NCBI GenBank assembly: GCA_905221605.1
Contig: CAJNDS010002139.1
Span: forward strand, 436,001-500,000
Direction: 5' to 3'
Length of the DNA stretch: 64,000 nucleotides
Source: Symbiodinium natans
Lineage: Eukaryota; Sar; Dinophyceae; Suessiales; Symbiodiniaceae
Part shown: piece by piece, positions 29,801-41,700 of the stretch
Position numbering within the stretch: the stretch's first letter is position 1
How the letters are laid out: every line of letters begins with the position of its first letter
The notes under the pieces: model-generated
Told to the model about the DNA's origin: nothing
The model's input: the letters and a program-made list of their open reading frames with translations, nothing else
Databases searched by the model: none
Program-made: the position numbers and the translations under genes

Positions 29801-32800
29801 CGAGGGCAACACCCAAAACCCTAAACCCCTAAACCATAAATCTCCAAACCCCCGACACCAGGGTCACTTGGCCCCGGACATTGCTCGGTTCGGCAAGATT
29901 GCAACAAGCCTCTCTCTCTCTCTCTCTCTCCTGAAGAAATGCGGGAGCCGATATGCTGCGCGAACGCTTGCTTATGGAGGACCCGCGACCCTAAACCCTA
30001 AACCCTGAACCCTTAACCCTAAAGACTGAACCCTACATTAGGCCAATGTCAGGCTTAAAACGGCCATACACCTTTTAAGACCGCCTAAGCCCTGACCCCT
30101 GAACCCTAAACCCTAATCCCTGCAATGCTTAGGCTTCTGGGGCCGAGGATGATACAACGATACCTCAGGCTGAAGCCTGCAACAGTGAACCCCCACCCCC
30201 CAACTCCCCTCCATCACTCTAGGGTTTAAGGTTTAGGGTTTGGGGTTTAGGGTTTAGGGTTAGTTTTTAGGGTTAGGTTTTAGGGTTTAGGGTTTAGGGT
30301 TTAGGGTTGCAGGTCTAGGCTTTAGGGTTTAAGGGCCAGTCTAGGGTTTAGGGAGTTGTGCCTTCCCTCCCCCAAAAGGCTGTATGGGCTTTAGGGGCTC
30401 TCTCTTGCTCAGGTCTGCATTCCTATGAAACCGAACCAACAACACTTGAACGCTGGAAACTCCACACCCTAAACCTCAAACCCAAAACCCCCCCCCAACC
30501 CCCCCCCCCCCCAATCTCGCTCCGTACCTTGCCCTCCTAAACCCTAAACACCTCAACCCTCTTTTCTGCTTGCCTGTGACGAGAAGCCCCACCTGTGGGG
30601 GCCCATCTGACATACACGCGCACGCGCACACGCCCGCAACGTACTGGTGGACTTTTGGAAGGGGGGCTTTCCCTAAACCCTAAACCCTAAACCCTAAACC
30701 CTAAACCCTAAACCCTAAACCTTCAAGCATTGAGCTCGCAGCTCATGCCTTGTTCTCTTCATGGGTTTTTGTTCGAGATAGTGCAGATTCGGGTTGTAGG
30801 GTTCAGTTTAGGTCTTCCAGTCTCACCTTAAATCCTAGTTGAGACCGCCCCGTAAGCTCTAAACCCTAAACTTATAAAGGCCGGTGGTCTCTTTGTCTGT
30901 TACCCTTATACCTTAAAAAGCCCCTAGATACCCTAATAAGAAGCCCCTACACAACAGAAACCCTACTTAAAGAGACCACCAACCAATGTAACCCTAGACC
31001 CTGCAATGTTCGCTCTCAGAGCAGAGGGTAACGAGACACTGCGGACGTCTTCGACAGACATGGTAAGTACCGCCGTTTAGTGTAAGCTGCATGAGCTGGG
31101 CTGACGTTCGCAAAACTCAGGTGCAACAGCTTTGAGATCTAGGATGCATGGTCTACCATTTGGGATTTAGGGGTTGGGAGGTTTAGGTTTTGGGGTTTAG
31201 GGGTTCAGGGTCTTTTGGCTTTGGGTTCTAGGTTCGCCAGCCCTCGACCTTAAACTCTCAACCCAAAATTAAAACCTGAACCTTAAACCCAAGACCCTCG
31301 ACTTTCAACCCTAAACCCCTAAACCCTAAAACCTAAAACCTGCACCTTATAGACCAAACCCGAAACCATGAGCTGAAGCTTGCGGGCCTCGAGTTGGGGA
31401 TTCTTCCCTACCTATAAGGGACATATAGGGGATCAATTTCCTTTCTTTGTGGGGGGAAGGGGGGGTGCTTGAGCGACTTATATAGTCAGCACAACACACG
31501 AAAGCCCCTAAACCAATAATCCTGTGGGCTTTGTGGGACAAGAACCATGAAGACAGAATTCCAACCGAAACCCGAAACCCGAAACCCGAAACCCGAAACC
31601 CAAAACCCCAAACCCCAAACCCCAAACCCTAAACCCTAAACCTGGCCGTGGAGTGTTGTTTTCGGGTTTGGGGCTGGAGCTCCTGGAGCTGAAAGGACAC
31701 CATGTTGTTTGTGTGTGTGGGTGTGGCTTTCTGCGGGCTTTTATGGGTTGTAGCTAAGGGTCTCAGGCCCAAACCCCAAACCCCTACACCCTAAACCCGC
31801 TAAATCCAGGGTTTCAGGCTAAGGTTCAGGCTTTTGGGCCCAGGACCTAAACCCTAAATCCACTAAATGCAGGGTTTAGGGTTTAGGGTCTAGAGTTTAG
31901 GGTTTAGGGTTTAGGGTTTAGGGTTTAGGGTTTAGGGTTTAGGGCTAGGGTTCAGGCTTTTCGGTTCTACAGCTGGAGGCGAACAGCAGACCGAGCTACG
32001 CAATCGCCAGTCCGGCAGGCCGGACGAGGGTTTCTCGTCGCCCGTGGAAGCGAGAATCGCATACCCTTCCGGCACTCTTGCAACAAAGGGTTTAGGGTTT
32101 AGGGTTTAGGGTTTAGGGTTTAGGGTTTAGGGTTTAGGGTTTAGGGTTCAGGGTTTAGGGTTTAGGGTTTGGGATTTTAGCTTCTCCTGTCTAGGCCCCC
32201 CACACCCTACACTAAACTTTACACCCAAAACACCCCCAAACTGAATCCACGGACCCCAAGGCTGAAGCTCAGTGTTGTATTGTGCCACATGTTGCCTTCA
32301 AGGAAAAATGGGGCTCAACTTGGGATGTTCGCCCTTATACTCAAAGTCCGTAATAGGGATTCCAGCACCCCCGATTATACTCCCTATCAAGGACTGTTAG
32401 TACAAGGGGAACATCCCAAAGCTCAACCCTCAACCCAAAGCCGGGGAAGAGGGAGACGGACACCTGGCATCAAAACCAGAACACATGCGTCTGACTCCGA
32501 AATCTTCCTAAACCCGAAACCCTAAACCCTAAACCCTAAACCCTAAACGCTAAGCGCCCTTCCCCCAAACCCCGGAGCCCCTGAACCCGAAGCGGTCTTC
32601 ACCTGAATGTGCCCTTGGAAGAGCGCTAGAGTTTCAGGGCGCTCGAAGTATCTCAATAGCAAGCTTGCGGCTTGTAGTGTAGCTGCAACCCTAAACCCTA
32701 AACCCTAAACCCAAAACCTTCTGGGTGCCCTCCCTATCCTCTACCCCAAAGCAGGGTTTAGGGTTTAGGGTTTTTCGGTTTAGGGTTGAGGGTTCAGGGT

Positions 32801-35385
32801 TTAGCACCCCAAAAACCTCAAAAACCTAAGCCGCGAAATCCCTACGCACCCAAGCCAAACTGTCCAACACATTCACACTTGTGTGGCAGCGAGTGACGGA
32901 AGTTTCACCTTCAGGACGGTCGGCGGGCTCAATGGTTTAAGGGTACGGCCCTTGGAAAGCCAGGACTCCTAAAAGGGAACAGGGTTTCGGGTTTAGGGTT
33001 TGCATCCCATCCACCCCGAATTGGGAAGTCGCTTCGAAATGAAAAGCTGCTGAAGCTAAACAGCTAAACAGCGGAACTCTGGTAACCATGCGCTCTTCAG
33101 AACCGCAAATCCCATCATTTGATATATATATATATATATATTATACATATATGTATACATATATACATATACAAATACAGATCTACCAATACATCGGTAT
33201 CAATACGTATATTGATAGATTATACACATTTGTATACATACATACATACATACGTACGTACGTACGTACGTACGTACGTACGTACATACATACATACATA
33301 ACTATATATCGTTACCTAAATCTATATTCCATCGCAGCTACCCTCCAAATGCTCCATTGCATTTCGTGTAGAAGTGCTTTTTGGACTCATGACCTCCAAG
33401 GGCCCTGGCTCACTTGCCGGAGGACGGCTGCCGAAGCTACTTTGGGGTTAGGGCCGGTTCGAGTGGGTGGAGGGTTTAGAGTTCAGGGCTTGGGGTTTGG
33501 GGTGTAGAGGTTTCGGGCTTCGGGTTTCGGGTTTCCGGTCCTCCGTTCGCAAGCCGGATGCAGGCAGCAGGCTCAACGGTGCAAATGGCACGGCTGACGC
33601 AAGCCGCCCCCTGCTCGAACATTTTGCGGCGCGAGGCGGGCGGCGGGGGCTGAATACCGGTTATAGGTGCACTCAAGGATGTATGGTTGAAAGAACTTCA
33701 CCAGGTACCTAGGCTATAGGGTCAACAAGGTCACAGGCAAAAGTGATGTGGCTGTCTAGCGGCTAGGTAATGCACGTATCTACCCCAAACCCTGAACTTA
33801 TGCGTTCCAACCCCAAAACACCAACAACCCAAAATGCTTGGTAGCCAAGTAAACATGCTCTAGTATTGGTACTACAGGGGTCGGAATAATTACTCATTTG
33901 AAATGATATTCCCTTATGGTCCCTTTATAAATATACTATAATAACCCCCAAAGCCCTATTCTAATTAAGGCCCTTATATTACCCTTTTCGGGGGTTGGGA
34001 CATGTTGCAAGGAGGCCCGGAACCGTAAAAGGGCAAAAAGTACGCTGAGCCAAGAATGAACCTCTCTGTCTCAACCCCATGTGACTGGTGTTAAGCAAAC
34101 CCGAAACCCTAAACCCCGCGAACCTCCAAGTGGGGGCTTAAACTCGTTCCTAAACCCTGAACCCAAACCCTAAACCCTAGACCCTAAACATCCCTAAACC
34201 CTAAACCCTAAACCCTAAACCCTAAACCCCTAAACCCCTAAACCCCTAAACCCTAAACCCTAAGCCCTAAACCCTCCCCGCGTCCAGGCTTCATGCCTTA
34301 AAGCCTTAAAAGACTAGGCCCGGCTCCTAACCCTGAACTGGGTTGCTGTTGAGGATTCGGGTTTAGGGTTAGGGTGTAGGTTTAAGTTTATGGTTTCGGG
34401 TTCAGGGTTCAGGGCCCTAAATCAGAATAGGGATGAATCTCGCGCAGTGCAATTCTTGACTCTTGACTATGGCATCCCTAATGAGTCATATTTCCGCGCA
34501 TGAAACACGGACATGAAAGAAGACGTTGAGGACCCTACCCCGTACCCTAGATCTTTTGAGGGCTTGGGGCTTGTAGGGTTTCGGCTCTCGATGCGCTAGC
34601 CTCAAGCGAGGTCCCCAGCTCTGACCGCACCACCCTGCTTGCCCATTATGTGCGGGAGCCAAGCCGACAAAACTCTGAAGCTTGGATGGAATTCATCTGA
34701 GGCTCGTCCCCTCTGCCATGAGAACGTGTTTGCTCTTTAACCCCCCAATAAAACTTTAACATTTGCTCCCTTAATATGAATACGAGGAACCCCAAGACTT
34801 ATAAAGTGATACAGTTGTAGCACAGTCCCACCTAGAGAAAGTCTTACGGTTCAGGGTTCGGGCTTGGGGTTCAGGGCTTTGGGAGTAAAGCTTCAATTTC
34901 GCATGTCAGCGCTCACCCTGAATCCTAAACCCTAAGCTCTTCGTCTAAGAGCACATGGCACAGAGGTGCAACCCCATTGTGCTCTTACGGTGGTGCGAGT
35001 GAGACACACTCCATGTCTTGCTGGAGGCGGTCTGTTTGCGAGGTGGCTTCCCACCATGGCAGTTCGAAGGTTGGGGTTTAGTTTTTTGGGTTTAGGGTTT
35101 CAGGGTTGAGGGCTTAGGGTTTTAGGGTTTATAGGGCTTACGTTTAAAAGTGTCCAGGGTTTAGAGTTTTGATTGCCAGCTAATTGAACATAACCTCGGC
35201 GATTTCTGCCCTGGAAGGCAAGACAAGAGGCAACCCCATGACGGTGACGTTGGCCATCGTCAATCTTGGGACATTTTGTCTCAGTCGTGTGCAATCCGTG
35301 CCGCATGACGTCGAAGGACGACCATGCGCTGCACCTGGCAGGGTGATTCGCAGGCCTGCCGGCCTGGGACGTCCCGTGTACTGAG
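23851..35385 (-). CDS. Scattered minus-strand coding islands, unidentified gene(s)
   Basis: Islands with protein-like minus-strand frames: 35180-35385, 33540-33650 ([16 protein letters not shown]), 32610-32692 ([19 protein letters not shown]), 31973-32090 ([16 protein letters not shown]), 29666-29720 ([19 protein letters not shown]), 28040-28240 ([20 protein letters not shown]), 26785-26855 ([18 protein letters not shown]), 26130-26205 ([16 protein letters not shown]), 25450-25520 ([18 protein letters not shown]), 24651-24735 ([17 protein letters not shown]), 24377-24572, 24110-24240 ([19 protein letters not shown]) and 23851-23901 ([17 protein letters not shown]). They lie between the kinase and esterase genes and share their exon style. 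Neither family nor number of genes could be settled. Confidence 0.45.
24252..24360. mobile_element. Family D MITE copy 1
   Basis: CCGGTGGCCTCTTTAGCTGT at the left, inverted AAAGAGACCACCAACC at the right, shared core AGCCCCTAGATACCCTAATA. Confidence 0.7.
24377..24572 (-). CDS. Probable exon with stop, unidentified gene
   Basis: 196 nt, 64 residues: [56 protein letters not shown] then TAA. Acceptor CCCAG|GT. Possibly only partly exonic, since GC donors occur before the stop. Confidence 0.5.
26573..26683. mobile_element. Family B MITE copy
   Basis: CTTGGTAGCCCAGTAGC at the left, CCACTGGGCTACGAAG at the right, internal TTGGTTGGCTACTTTAAAAG. Confidence 0.72.
27051..27539 (-). CDS. Hypothetical 162-residue open frame
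   Basis: Uninterrupted frame in a 490-bp stretch with no telomeric repeat. It contains [19 protein letters not shown] and [19 protein letters not shown]. No family recognised. A shorter opposite-strand frame overlaps. Confidence 0.35.
   Translation of the reverse strand: MHQNSRETSGVAIDVCLLTYERSVQDNSELRGHVYKGKTVSTSSCGDVGSQGLPGTCRFTVSVERQLIQIIMEVKDTYETWVKGRVQRMFQATSASERPPQKIRKDPQRRFQSFSTERFPSRNELSYSPKQQPCGESSVGHIVGFNDYSHNWRLKYTEPRSI
28934..29177. repeat. Diverged tandem duplication, about 125 bp
   Basis: Two copies share GCACCxTGGCA, GCCCTCCxGCCGAAGA and GTCCCCCA in order; not telomeric. Confidence 0.6.
29549..29628. repeat. TTTAGGG array
   Basis: About eleven perfect units. Confidence 0.97.
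30880..30985. mobile_element. Family D MITE copy 2
   Basis: CCGGTGGTCTCTTTGTCTGT at the left, AAAGAGACCACCAACC at the right and the same core as copy 1. Confidence 0.7.
31871..32170. repeat. Two TTTAGGG arrays around a coding-like island
   Basis: Arrays 31871-31950 and 32090-32170 border the minus-strand island 31973-32090. Confidence 0.9.
32320..32419. mobile_element. Family A MITE copy
   Basis: TTGGGATGTTCGCCCTTATAC at the left and inverted GGGGAACATCCCAA at the right. Confidence 0.75.
33120..33305. repeat. TA and ACGT/ACAT microsatellite
   Basis: (TA)n then (CATA)n and (CGTA)n runs; gives false Y/T-rich open frames. Confidence 0.93.
33876..33978 (-). mobile_element. Family I element copy 2
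   Basis: AGGGGTCGGAATAATTACT and CCTTATGGTCCCTTTATAA mirror copy 1. It is preceded by a family B-like end (CTTGGTAGCCAAGTAAACAT, from 33838), suggesting nested insertion. Confidence 0.6.
35180..35385 (-). CDS. Probable exon, unidentified gene
   Basis: Open frame ending [31 protein letters not shown] then TAG. A second minus frame is also open here, so the frame is judged from residue composition only. Confidence 0.4.
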
Positions 35386-35884
35386 GGTTTAACGGTTCTT
35401 GTCTGAGACCGTATCCCTAAACCTTAGACCCCACAAGCCAAAACTGCACGAAGCAGGTTTGTTATGTCTCTAGTATCCCCCAAAGGACACCTAATGTATA
35501 CAAATACACACACACCTATACCAGTAGCGGCAATAGAAACCCTATTTGGGTTTTCGGGATTGGGCATTCTTGGCATCGCACAAGATTCAGGAACCCTCCA
35601 TCTAAATCTAAAGGCCCAAGCGCCCGAGCACGGAAACATACCCTAAACCATAAACCCCAAGCCCTACATTGTAGGGTTTTAAGGTCCTCCCCTTAGAACC
35701 ATAGCCCATGAAACTCCCTTGGGTTGCACACAGACGAACGCTCCCTAAGGAAACTGGTTGAAACTCCGAGGGTGCCCTTTCTTGCTTTCAGTGGCTTGAA
35801 GCCAAACAAAGAGGACAGGCAAAATGGGGAAACATCGACTCAGGGGTTCTCTGAAGGCAGTTTCATGGGCCCTGAAGATGGTCC

Positions 35885-36000
35885 CTTACTTCCCTTCAAG
35901 GGTTCTGATGTATGGGCCCTTCATGTGCATAGGGTATACAAGGGTGTGTACATATAAAGGGTCCCCCTTTTTTAAGGGCCCATACTACGGAACCATGTGA
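35885..36000. mobile_element. Family G MITE
   Basis: Inverted TATGGGCCCTTCATG and TTTAAGGGCCCATAC around a GGGTATACAAGGG core shared with 38545-38653. Confidence 0.6.
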
Positions 36001-36480
36001 CTACCCTTAGGGTTGAAGTTGGGGGTTCAGGGCTTAGGGCCTAAAGGCCCTTGGGGGTGTGCATCTTTCATGGACAAGGGGCCGAGTGAAACTCTAGCAG
36101 CCCGCGCGTCGTGACAAACCTGGGGATGACGTTTAGGGTTTAAGGTTTAGGGTTTAAGGTTTAGGGTTTAGGGTTTAGGGTCTAGGGTTTAGGGTTTTTG
36201 TAGCTTCGGTAGGTTTGGCAGGTCTGGTCGGATTGGTAGGTTTGTGTAGGTGTGGTCTTTCGATAGGACTGATAGGTTTGTTTATGTGTTCAGTAGGTTT
36301 AGTTGCTTAAATAGGTTTGTAGGGCTTGTAGGGTTTAACACATCTTTATAGGGTTTATGGGCTTTACAGGGCTTGCTTGGTTATAGGCTCCAGGGTACAA
36401 TCTCGGGCTTACGGTTCTGTTGAGAACCCCCAAAGTCCCCAAAACACAGGACTCATTTTTGCCCGGATGTCTGTTTAAAC

Positions 36481-36735
36481 CCCGGGCCACTCACCCTAAA
36501 CCCAAACCCCAAACCCCAAACCCCAAACTCCCAAACCCCCAAACCCCCAACCCCCAAACCCCCAAACCCCCAAACCCCCAAACCCCCAAACCCCCAAACC
36601 CCAAAACCCCGAAACCCCGAAACCCCGAAACCCCTACACCCCTAAACCCCTAAGCCCCTAAACCCCTAAACCCCTAAACCCCTAAACCCCTAAACCCCTG
36701 AACCCCTAAACTCCTAAACCCCTAAACCCTAAACT
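36481..36735. repeat. CCCCCAAA to CCCCTAAA array
   Basis: About ten CCCCCAAA-type units, then CCCCGAAA, then CCCCTAAA units: three variant blocks in series, 3' of the kinase stop. Confidence 0.93.
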
Positions 36736-36764
36736 TTGGGAAGACCCGGGGGCCGGACTTTGCG

Positions 36765-36825
36765 TCACGTGGACGTGGCAAAGTGCTTGTCCCAGCCGCT
36801 GCCAGTGTCAATGTACTCGAGCTGC
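36765..36825 (-). CDS. PKG-type kinase terminal exon with stop
   Basis: 61 nt: [19 protein letters not shown] then TGA at 36765-36767. The GWDKxF end is characteristic of PKG tails. Acceptor TAAG|GC. Confidence 0.9.
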
Positions 36826-38654
36826 CTTATCCAGGGGCATACAGGCCCTAAACCCTAAACCCTAAACCCTAAACCCTAAACCCTAAACCCCAAACCCTAA
36901 ACCCTAAACCCTGAACCTTTCCCTTTCGGACACCTCAACCTCAGACCTTGACGCCCCAGCCCCCCCAATCAGTCCCTGAACCCAGGCTAAGGCTGAGGAC
37001 ATCCTCTTCATCAAGCCCTCAATCTGTTTGGGGTCTAGGGGTAGGGTTTAGGGTTTAGGGTTTAGGGTTTAGGGTTTAGGGTTTAGGGTTTAGGGTTTAG
37101 GGTTTAGGGTTTAGGGTTTAGGGTTTAGGGTTTAGGGTTTAGGGTTTAGGGTTTAGGGTTTAGGGTTTAGGGTTTAGGGTTTAGGGTTTAGGGTTTAGGG
37201 TTTAGGGTTTAGGGTTTAGGGTTTAGGGTTTAGGGTTTAGGGTTTAGGGTTTAGGGTTTAGGGTTTAGGGTTTAGGGTTTAGGGTTTAGGGTTTAGGGTT
37301 TAGGGTTTAGGGGTTTAGGGGTTTAGGGTTTAGGGTTTAGGGTTTAGGGTTTAGGGTTTAGGGGACTTAAGGGATGGGAACTTGAGCTGATCGACCTCGG
37401 GGCATCCTCCTTCCGCGCGGAGAAGTTCGCGAGGTCGCGCTTGTTCTTGACCTGGCTTTCTCAGTCGGGGTCTAGGGTTTAGGGTTTAGGGTTTAGGGTT
37501 TAGGGTTTAGGGTTTAGGGTTTAGGGTTTAGGGTTTAGGGTTTAGGGTTTAGGGTTTAGGGTTTAGGGTTTAGGGTTTGGGGTTTGGGGTTTGGGGTTTG
37601 GGGTTTCGGGTTTAGGGTTTGTCGGGCTGGCTCTTAGTAGGAAAAGAGGGAATGAGGTACCCTATATACTCCCTTAAAGGGTATATAGGGACCGAATGTC
37701 CCTATTCCCTGCTAAGAACCAGGGGTTTGTTCTTGCTTAGTGTGCCTCTAGAGATGAGGGACTGAGGTTTTTTGTTTCGGGTTTCTGGCCAGAGTATAAC
37801 CTCAGAAAACGACAGGTACTATTTTGTTGGGTGTGTGCTTCAGTCGGTTTGTCAGCCTAACACGAAACAAAGGAGGGCGCTACTGGGCCTCAAAGCATCT
37901 GCTGCTCCCCTTCGAGGCGAGATCCTATGCCCCGAAGCTCTTTGCTAAACCCGAAACCCGATAAGGGTACCATGAGACCATCCTGCATGCCCAAAGCCCA
38001 CAGAATGTCTGGTGTTTGGGGTTTAGGGTGCAGGGTTGAGGGTTTAGGGCGAGAACGCAGCCTCTGAGGACCTGGTCCAAATGTTTGTGTGTGTTTGGTA
38101 CTATTTTGTCTTTTTTTCCTGGGGGGGGGGGGGTGGTACTAGGAGGATTTTTACCTTTGGGGATACAACCTTAGGGGTACGTGTCTTAATCCCTTGCTGT
38201 TTGCGGCCGCCCTGGCTTTTCCTACCAGCCCCAAGACCTTACAATCCCGCCGCGGGGCTGCGAAGCCTTCATCCCTGAGCCTTTAACCCTTCATCCATTA
38301 AGCCCTTTACTAACCTTAAACCTTAAACCTTAAACCCTAAACCCTAAACCCTAAACCCCAAACCCTAAACCCTAAACCCTAAACCCCAAACCCTAAACCC
38401 TTCGACCTCAAATCCTAGACCCTGAATCTATAGGGCCCTGGAGTCCTGAAGTTACATGGCCTCAATATGAAAAAGGTTTAGGGTTTGGGGTTTAGGGTTT
38501 AGGGTTAAGGTTTAGGGTTTGGGGGTCCCGGGATGTATTCCATTACCTTCTTCAAAGGGTTGTGAAGTATGGGCCCTTGGTCTTTAAAGGGTATACACGG
38601 GGATTACAAGGGCTCCCGCATTCAGGGCCCATATCAAGGGACCATGTAAGTAAC

Positions 38655-38709
<55 letters not shown>

Positions 38710-41700
38710 CCTCAACCCTCAACCCTCAACCCTCAACCCTACACCCTACACTCTACACCCTAAACCCTAAACCCTAACCCCTACACCCTACCCCCTAAAC
38801 CCGAGAATTTTGAAATCTAAGATGGAGTCCTCAAGTTCTGTTCTGGCCTTACGGCTTAGGTCTTCGAATGACTGTCGAAGCTTCCAGGCCTCAGTCCGAA
38901 GACGAGGCTAGAAGAGGGTTTAGGGTTTAGGGTTTAGGGTTAGGGTTTCGGGTTTACGTAGGGCTACTTTGGGCTCAGGCCTCGGGGATTGGTGTCTTGG
39001 CTTCAGACCCAAGACCTAACACAATAGACGGGGGAAAACCTTTGCGTGGTTGGCGAGGTGAGGTCTTCATATCGGGAGGGATGGGTAGGTTTAGGGTTTA
39101 GGGTTTAGGGTTTAGGGCTTAGGGCTTAGGGCTTAGGGCTTAGGGCTCAGGGCTTAGGGTTTAGGAATACCCAGGCTCAAAAAAAAAAAACTGAACCCGA
39201 AAAGCGCGGCGAGCCGGGCAATGGGTCTGTACGGCGGAGTCAAGGACAGATCTCTCATGCCGTCCCAATCGTACTCGGCGAACCTCAGCCAGCTCAACTT
39301 GAGAGAGGGTTTAGGGTTTAGAGTTTAGGGTTTAGGGTTTAGTGTTTAGGGTGTAAGGTTTAGGGTTTAGGGTGCAAGGTTTAGGGTTTAGGGTTTTCAC
39401 AAGGGCTTAGGGTTTAGGGTTTAAAGGCGTGTTCGGGCGATGCGCGTACAAGCGTAAACGCTCAATGGCACGCTAGGACGAATTTTCCCTTCAAGACTAC
39501 ACCGTAAACCCTACACCTAGTAAAAACACCGACGTCTTCAAGAGGAACGTGGAGACGCTCGACCGCCCGACAACAACATCTCCAAACCGTGACTACGTGC
39601 CTTGGTGGGCTAGAAAGTCGGGTTTGAGGTTTAAGGATAATTAACCCTAAACCCTAAACCCTAAACCCCAAACCTCTGACGTGTTTCCATCTGAGAGGCA
39701 GACCACGAGCTTCCGGTCTAGCGGGTGAGGGTTTAGGGTTCAGGGTTCAGGGTTCAGGGTTCAGGGTTCAGGGTTCAGGGTTCAGGGTTCAGGGTTCAGG
39801 GTTCAGGGTTCAGGGTTCAGGGTTCAGGGTTTAGGGTTTAGGGTTTAGGGTTTAGGGTTTAGGGTTTAGGGTTTAGGGTATAGGGTTTAGGGTTTAGGGT
39901 TTAGCGGGTTTACAGCTTAATTCGGGTCTCTTCCTAAAGCCCCTTAACCCTTAACCCTAAACCCGCGGCCCTAAACCCTAAAGGGTTTAGAGGTTACGGC
40001 TCGGATAGTAAGGTTCTTCAACACTCGGGGTCTCCCAAATGCCCTAAACGCCCTAAACACCCGAACCCTAAACCCTAAACCCTCAACCCTAACCCTAAAC
40101 CCTCAACCCTAACCCTCAACCCTCAACCCTAAGTCCTAAATCCTAAACCCTAAGCCCTAAGCCCTAAGCCCTAAGCCCTAAACCGCACTCGGGCCCTGGC
40201 CACTTGTGGTTCATGATGTTCTTGATGCCGCCCGGCCTTTGGGGTTTCGGGCTTAGGAAGTTTTGGGTGATTCGGGATTAGGGTTTATGTAGGGTTTATG
40301 TAGGGTTTATTTAGGGTTTATTTAGGGTTTATTTAGGGTTTATGTAGGGTTTATTTAGGGTTTATGTAGGGTTTATTTAGGGTTTATGTAGGGTTTATGT
40401 AGGGTTTATGTAGGGTTTATGTAGGGTTTATGTAGGGTTTATGTAGGGTTTATGTAGGGTTTATTTAGGGTTTATTTAGGGTTTATTTAGGGTTTATTTA
40501 GGGTTTATTTAGGGTTTATGTAGGGTTTATGTAGGGTTTATGTAGGGTTTATGTAGGGTTTATGTAGGGTTTATGTAGGGTTTATTTAGGGTTTATGTAG
40601 GGTTTATTTAGGGTTTATTTAGGGTTTATTTAGGGTTTATGTAGGGTTTATGTAGGGTTTATGTAGGGTTTATGTAGGGTTTATTTAGGGTTTATTTAGG
40701 GTTTATTTAGGGTTTATTTAGGGTTTATTTAGGGTTTATTTAGGGTTTATTTAGGGTTTATTTAGGGTTTATTTAGGGTTTATTTAGGGTTTATTTAGGG
40801 TTTATTTAGGGTTTAGGGTTTTGGTTTTGGGTTTACGGGTTTACGGGTCCTGCGGAGGTTTAGAGAGTCACGCGAGTGACAGACTGTTTAATTGACCTCT
40901 TAGACTGTAAAGGGATATAAGCCCTACATCCTGAACCCATCAATTCTCTACCCCCCCTCCCGCCCTCCCCGAAACCCTAACCCAACATTCTGCCGTCACT
41001 CGGGATTGACATGACTCTCGCGGCTTTAGTTCCCAATTCTAAGGCTTGGAGGGCTTTGTTGTGGGCTCATGTAGGGTTCAGGATTCAAGGGGCGCGGAGG
41101 GCACATGGAACATGTCCCGTAGCTTTGGCTTTGAGAGGGCCAGAAACGTTCTTCCACAACAGGCAGGGAGGATTTCGGGTTTGCCCTTTCTTTCTCATTC
41201 AGGGCTTCTGTTTTAGCGCCCGGTATTGCCTTGACAGAGTCGCCAAACTTTGGTGTTGAGCCCGGGGGGGGGGGAGGGGTGGGCTGAGTAGGTTTTGGGG
41301 CCCAAGGCTTGGGGGAGACGCATGTCTCAAACAAGTGGACGTGGGCCCGCGGCCAAAGACCACACACCCGCCTCTAAGAGAGCCCTAGTCGCAAGAATGT
41401 TCCTCCTGCGCCGTCTCTAGAATATACGCTGTCGGATCGCTGCTGGAAAGTTTTAGGGTTTAGGGGGAGTTTGGCAGATCACACATGCTCAACTACATTC
41501 GGGTTCGGGGTGCCAGTCACGGATGATTCGCGGAGCTCAATTTGTTCTCCGCCTTTCGGGGTGAGGGCTTGTCAAATGAAACGCTAAGAACCTAATCCCC
41601 TAGTTCAACTCCGAAGCACGAACAGTTTAGGCTTCGTAGTTCCCTCCCTTCATGACTTGGGAATGAGGGGCGTCAGACTTTTTCATGCCGTCACGGCACC

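Noticed and set aside
33088-33507. Tyr/Thr-rich 139-codon frame
   Set aside because: Produced by TA and CGTA microsatellites.
36915-37030. Minus-strand island reading [19 protein letters not shown], first taken as a kinase exon
   Set aside because: Exons 37396-37451 and 36765-36825 join directly in phase and give the conserved tail, so this piece must be intron.
37046-37365. Longest TTTAGGG array as a true chromosome end
   Set aside because: It is internal, flanked on both sides by exons of one gene, and arrays of both orientations occur throughout.
39690-39725. Minus-strand island [18 protein letters not shown] considered as a kinase exon
   Set aside because: Exons 40201-40236 and 39220-39283 already join exactly (NHKW-FAEYDW).
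40278-40815. Regular direct repeats as a CRISPR array
   Set aside because: No spacers; it is a simple 11-bp tandem satellite within a eukaryotic intron.
41026-41367. 113-codon minus-strand frame 3' of the nested gene
   Set aside because: Pro-rich and partly from a G/C run; no splice partners fitting either gene.
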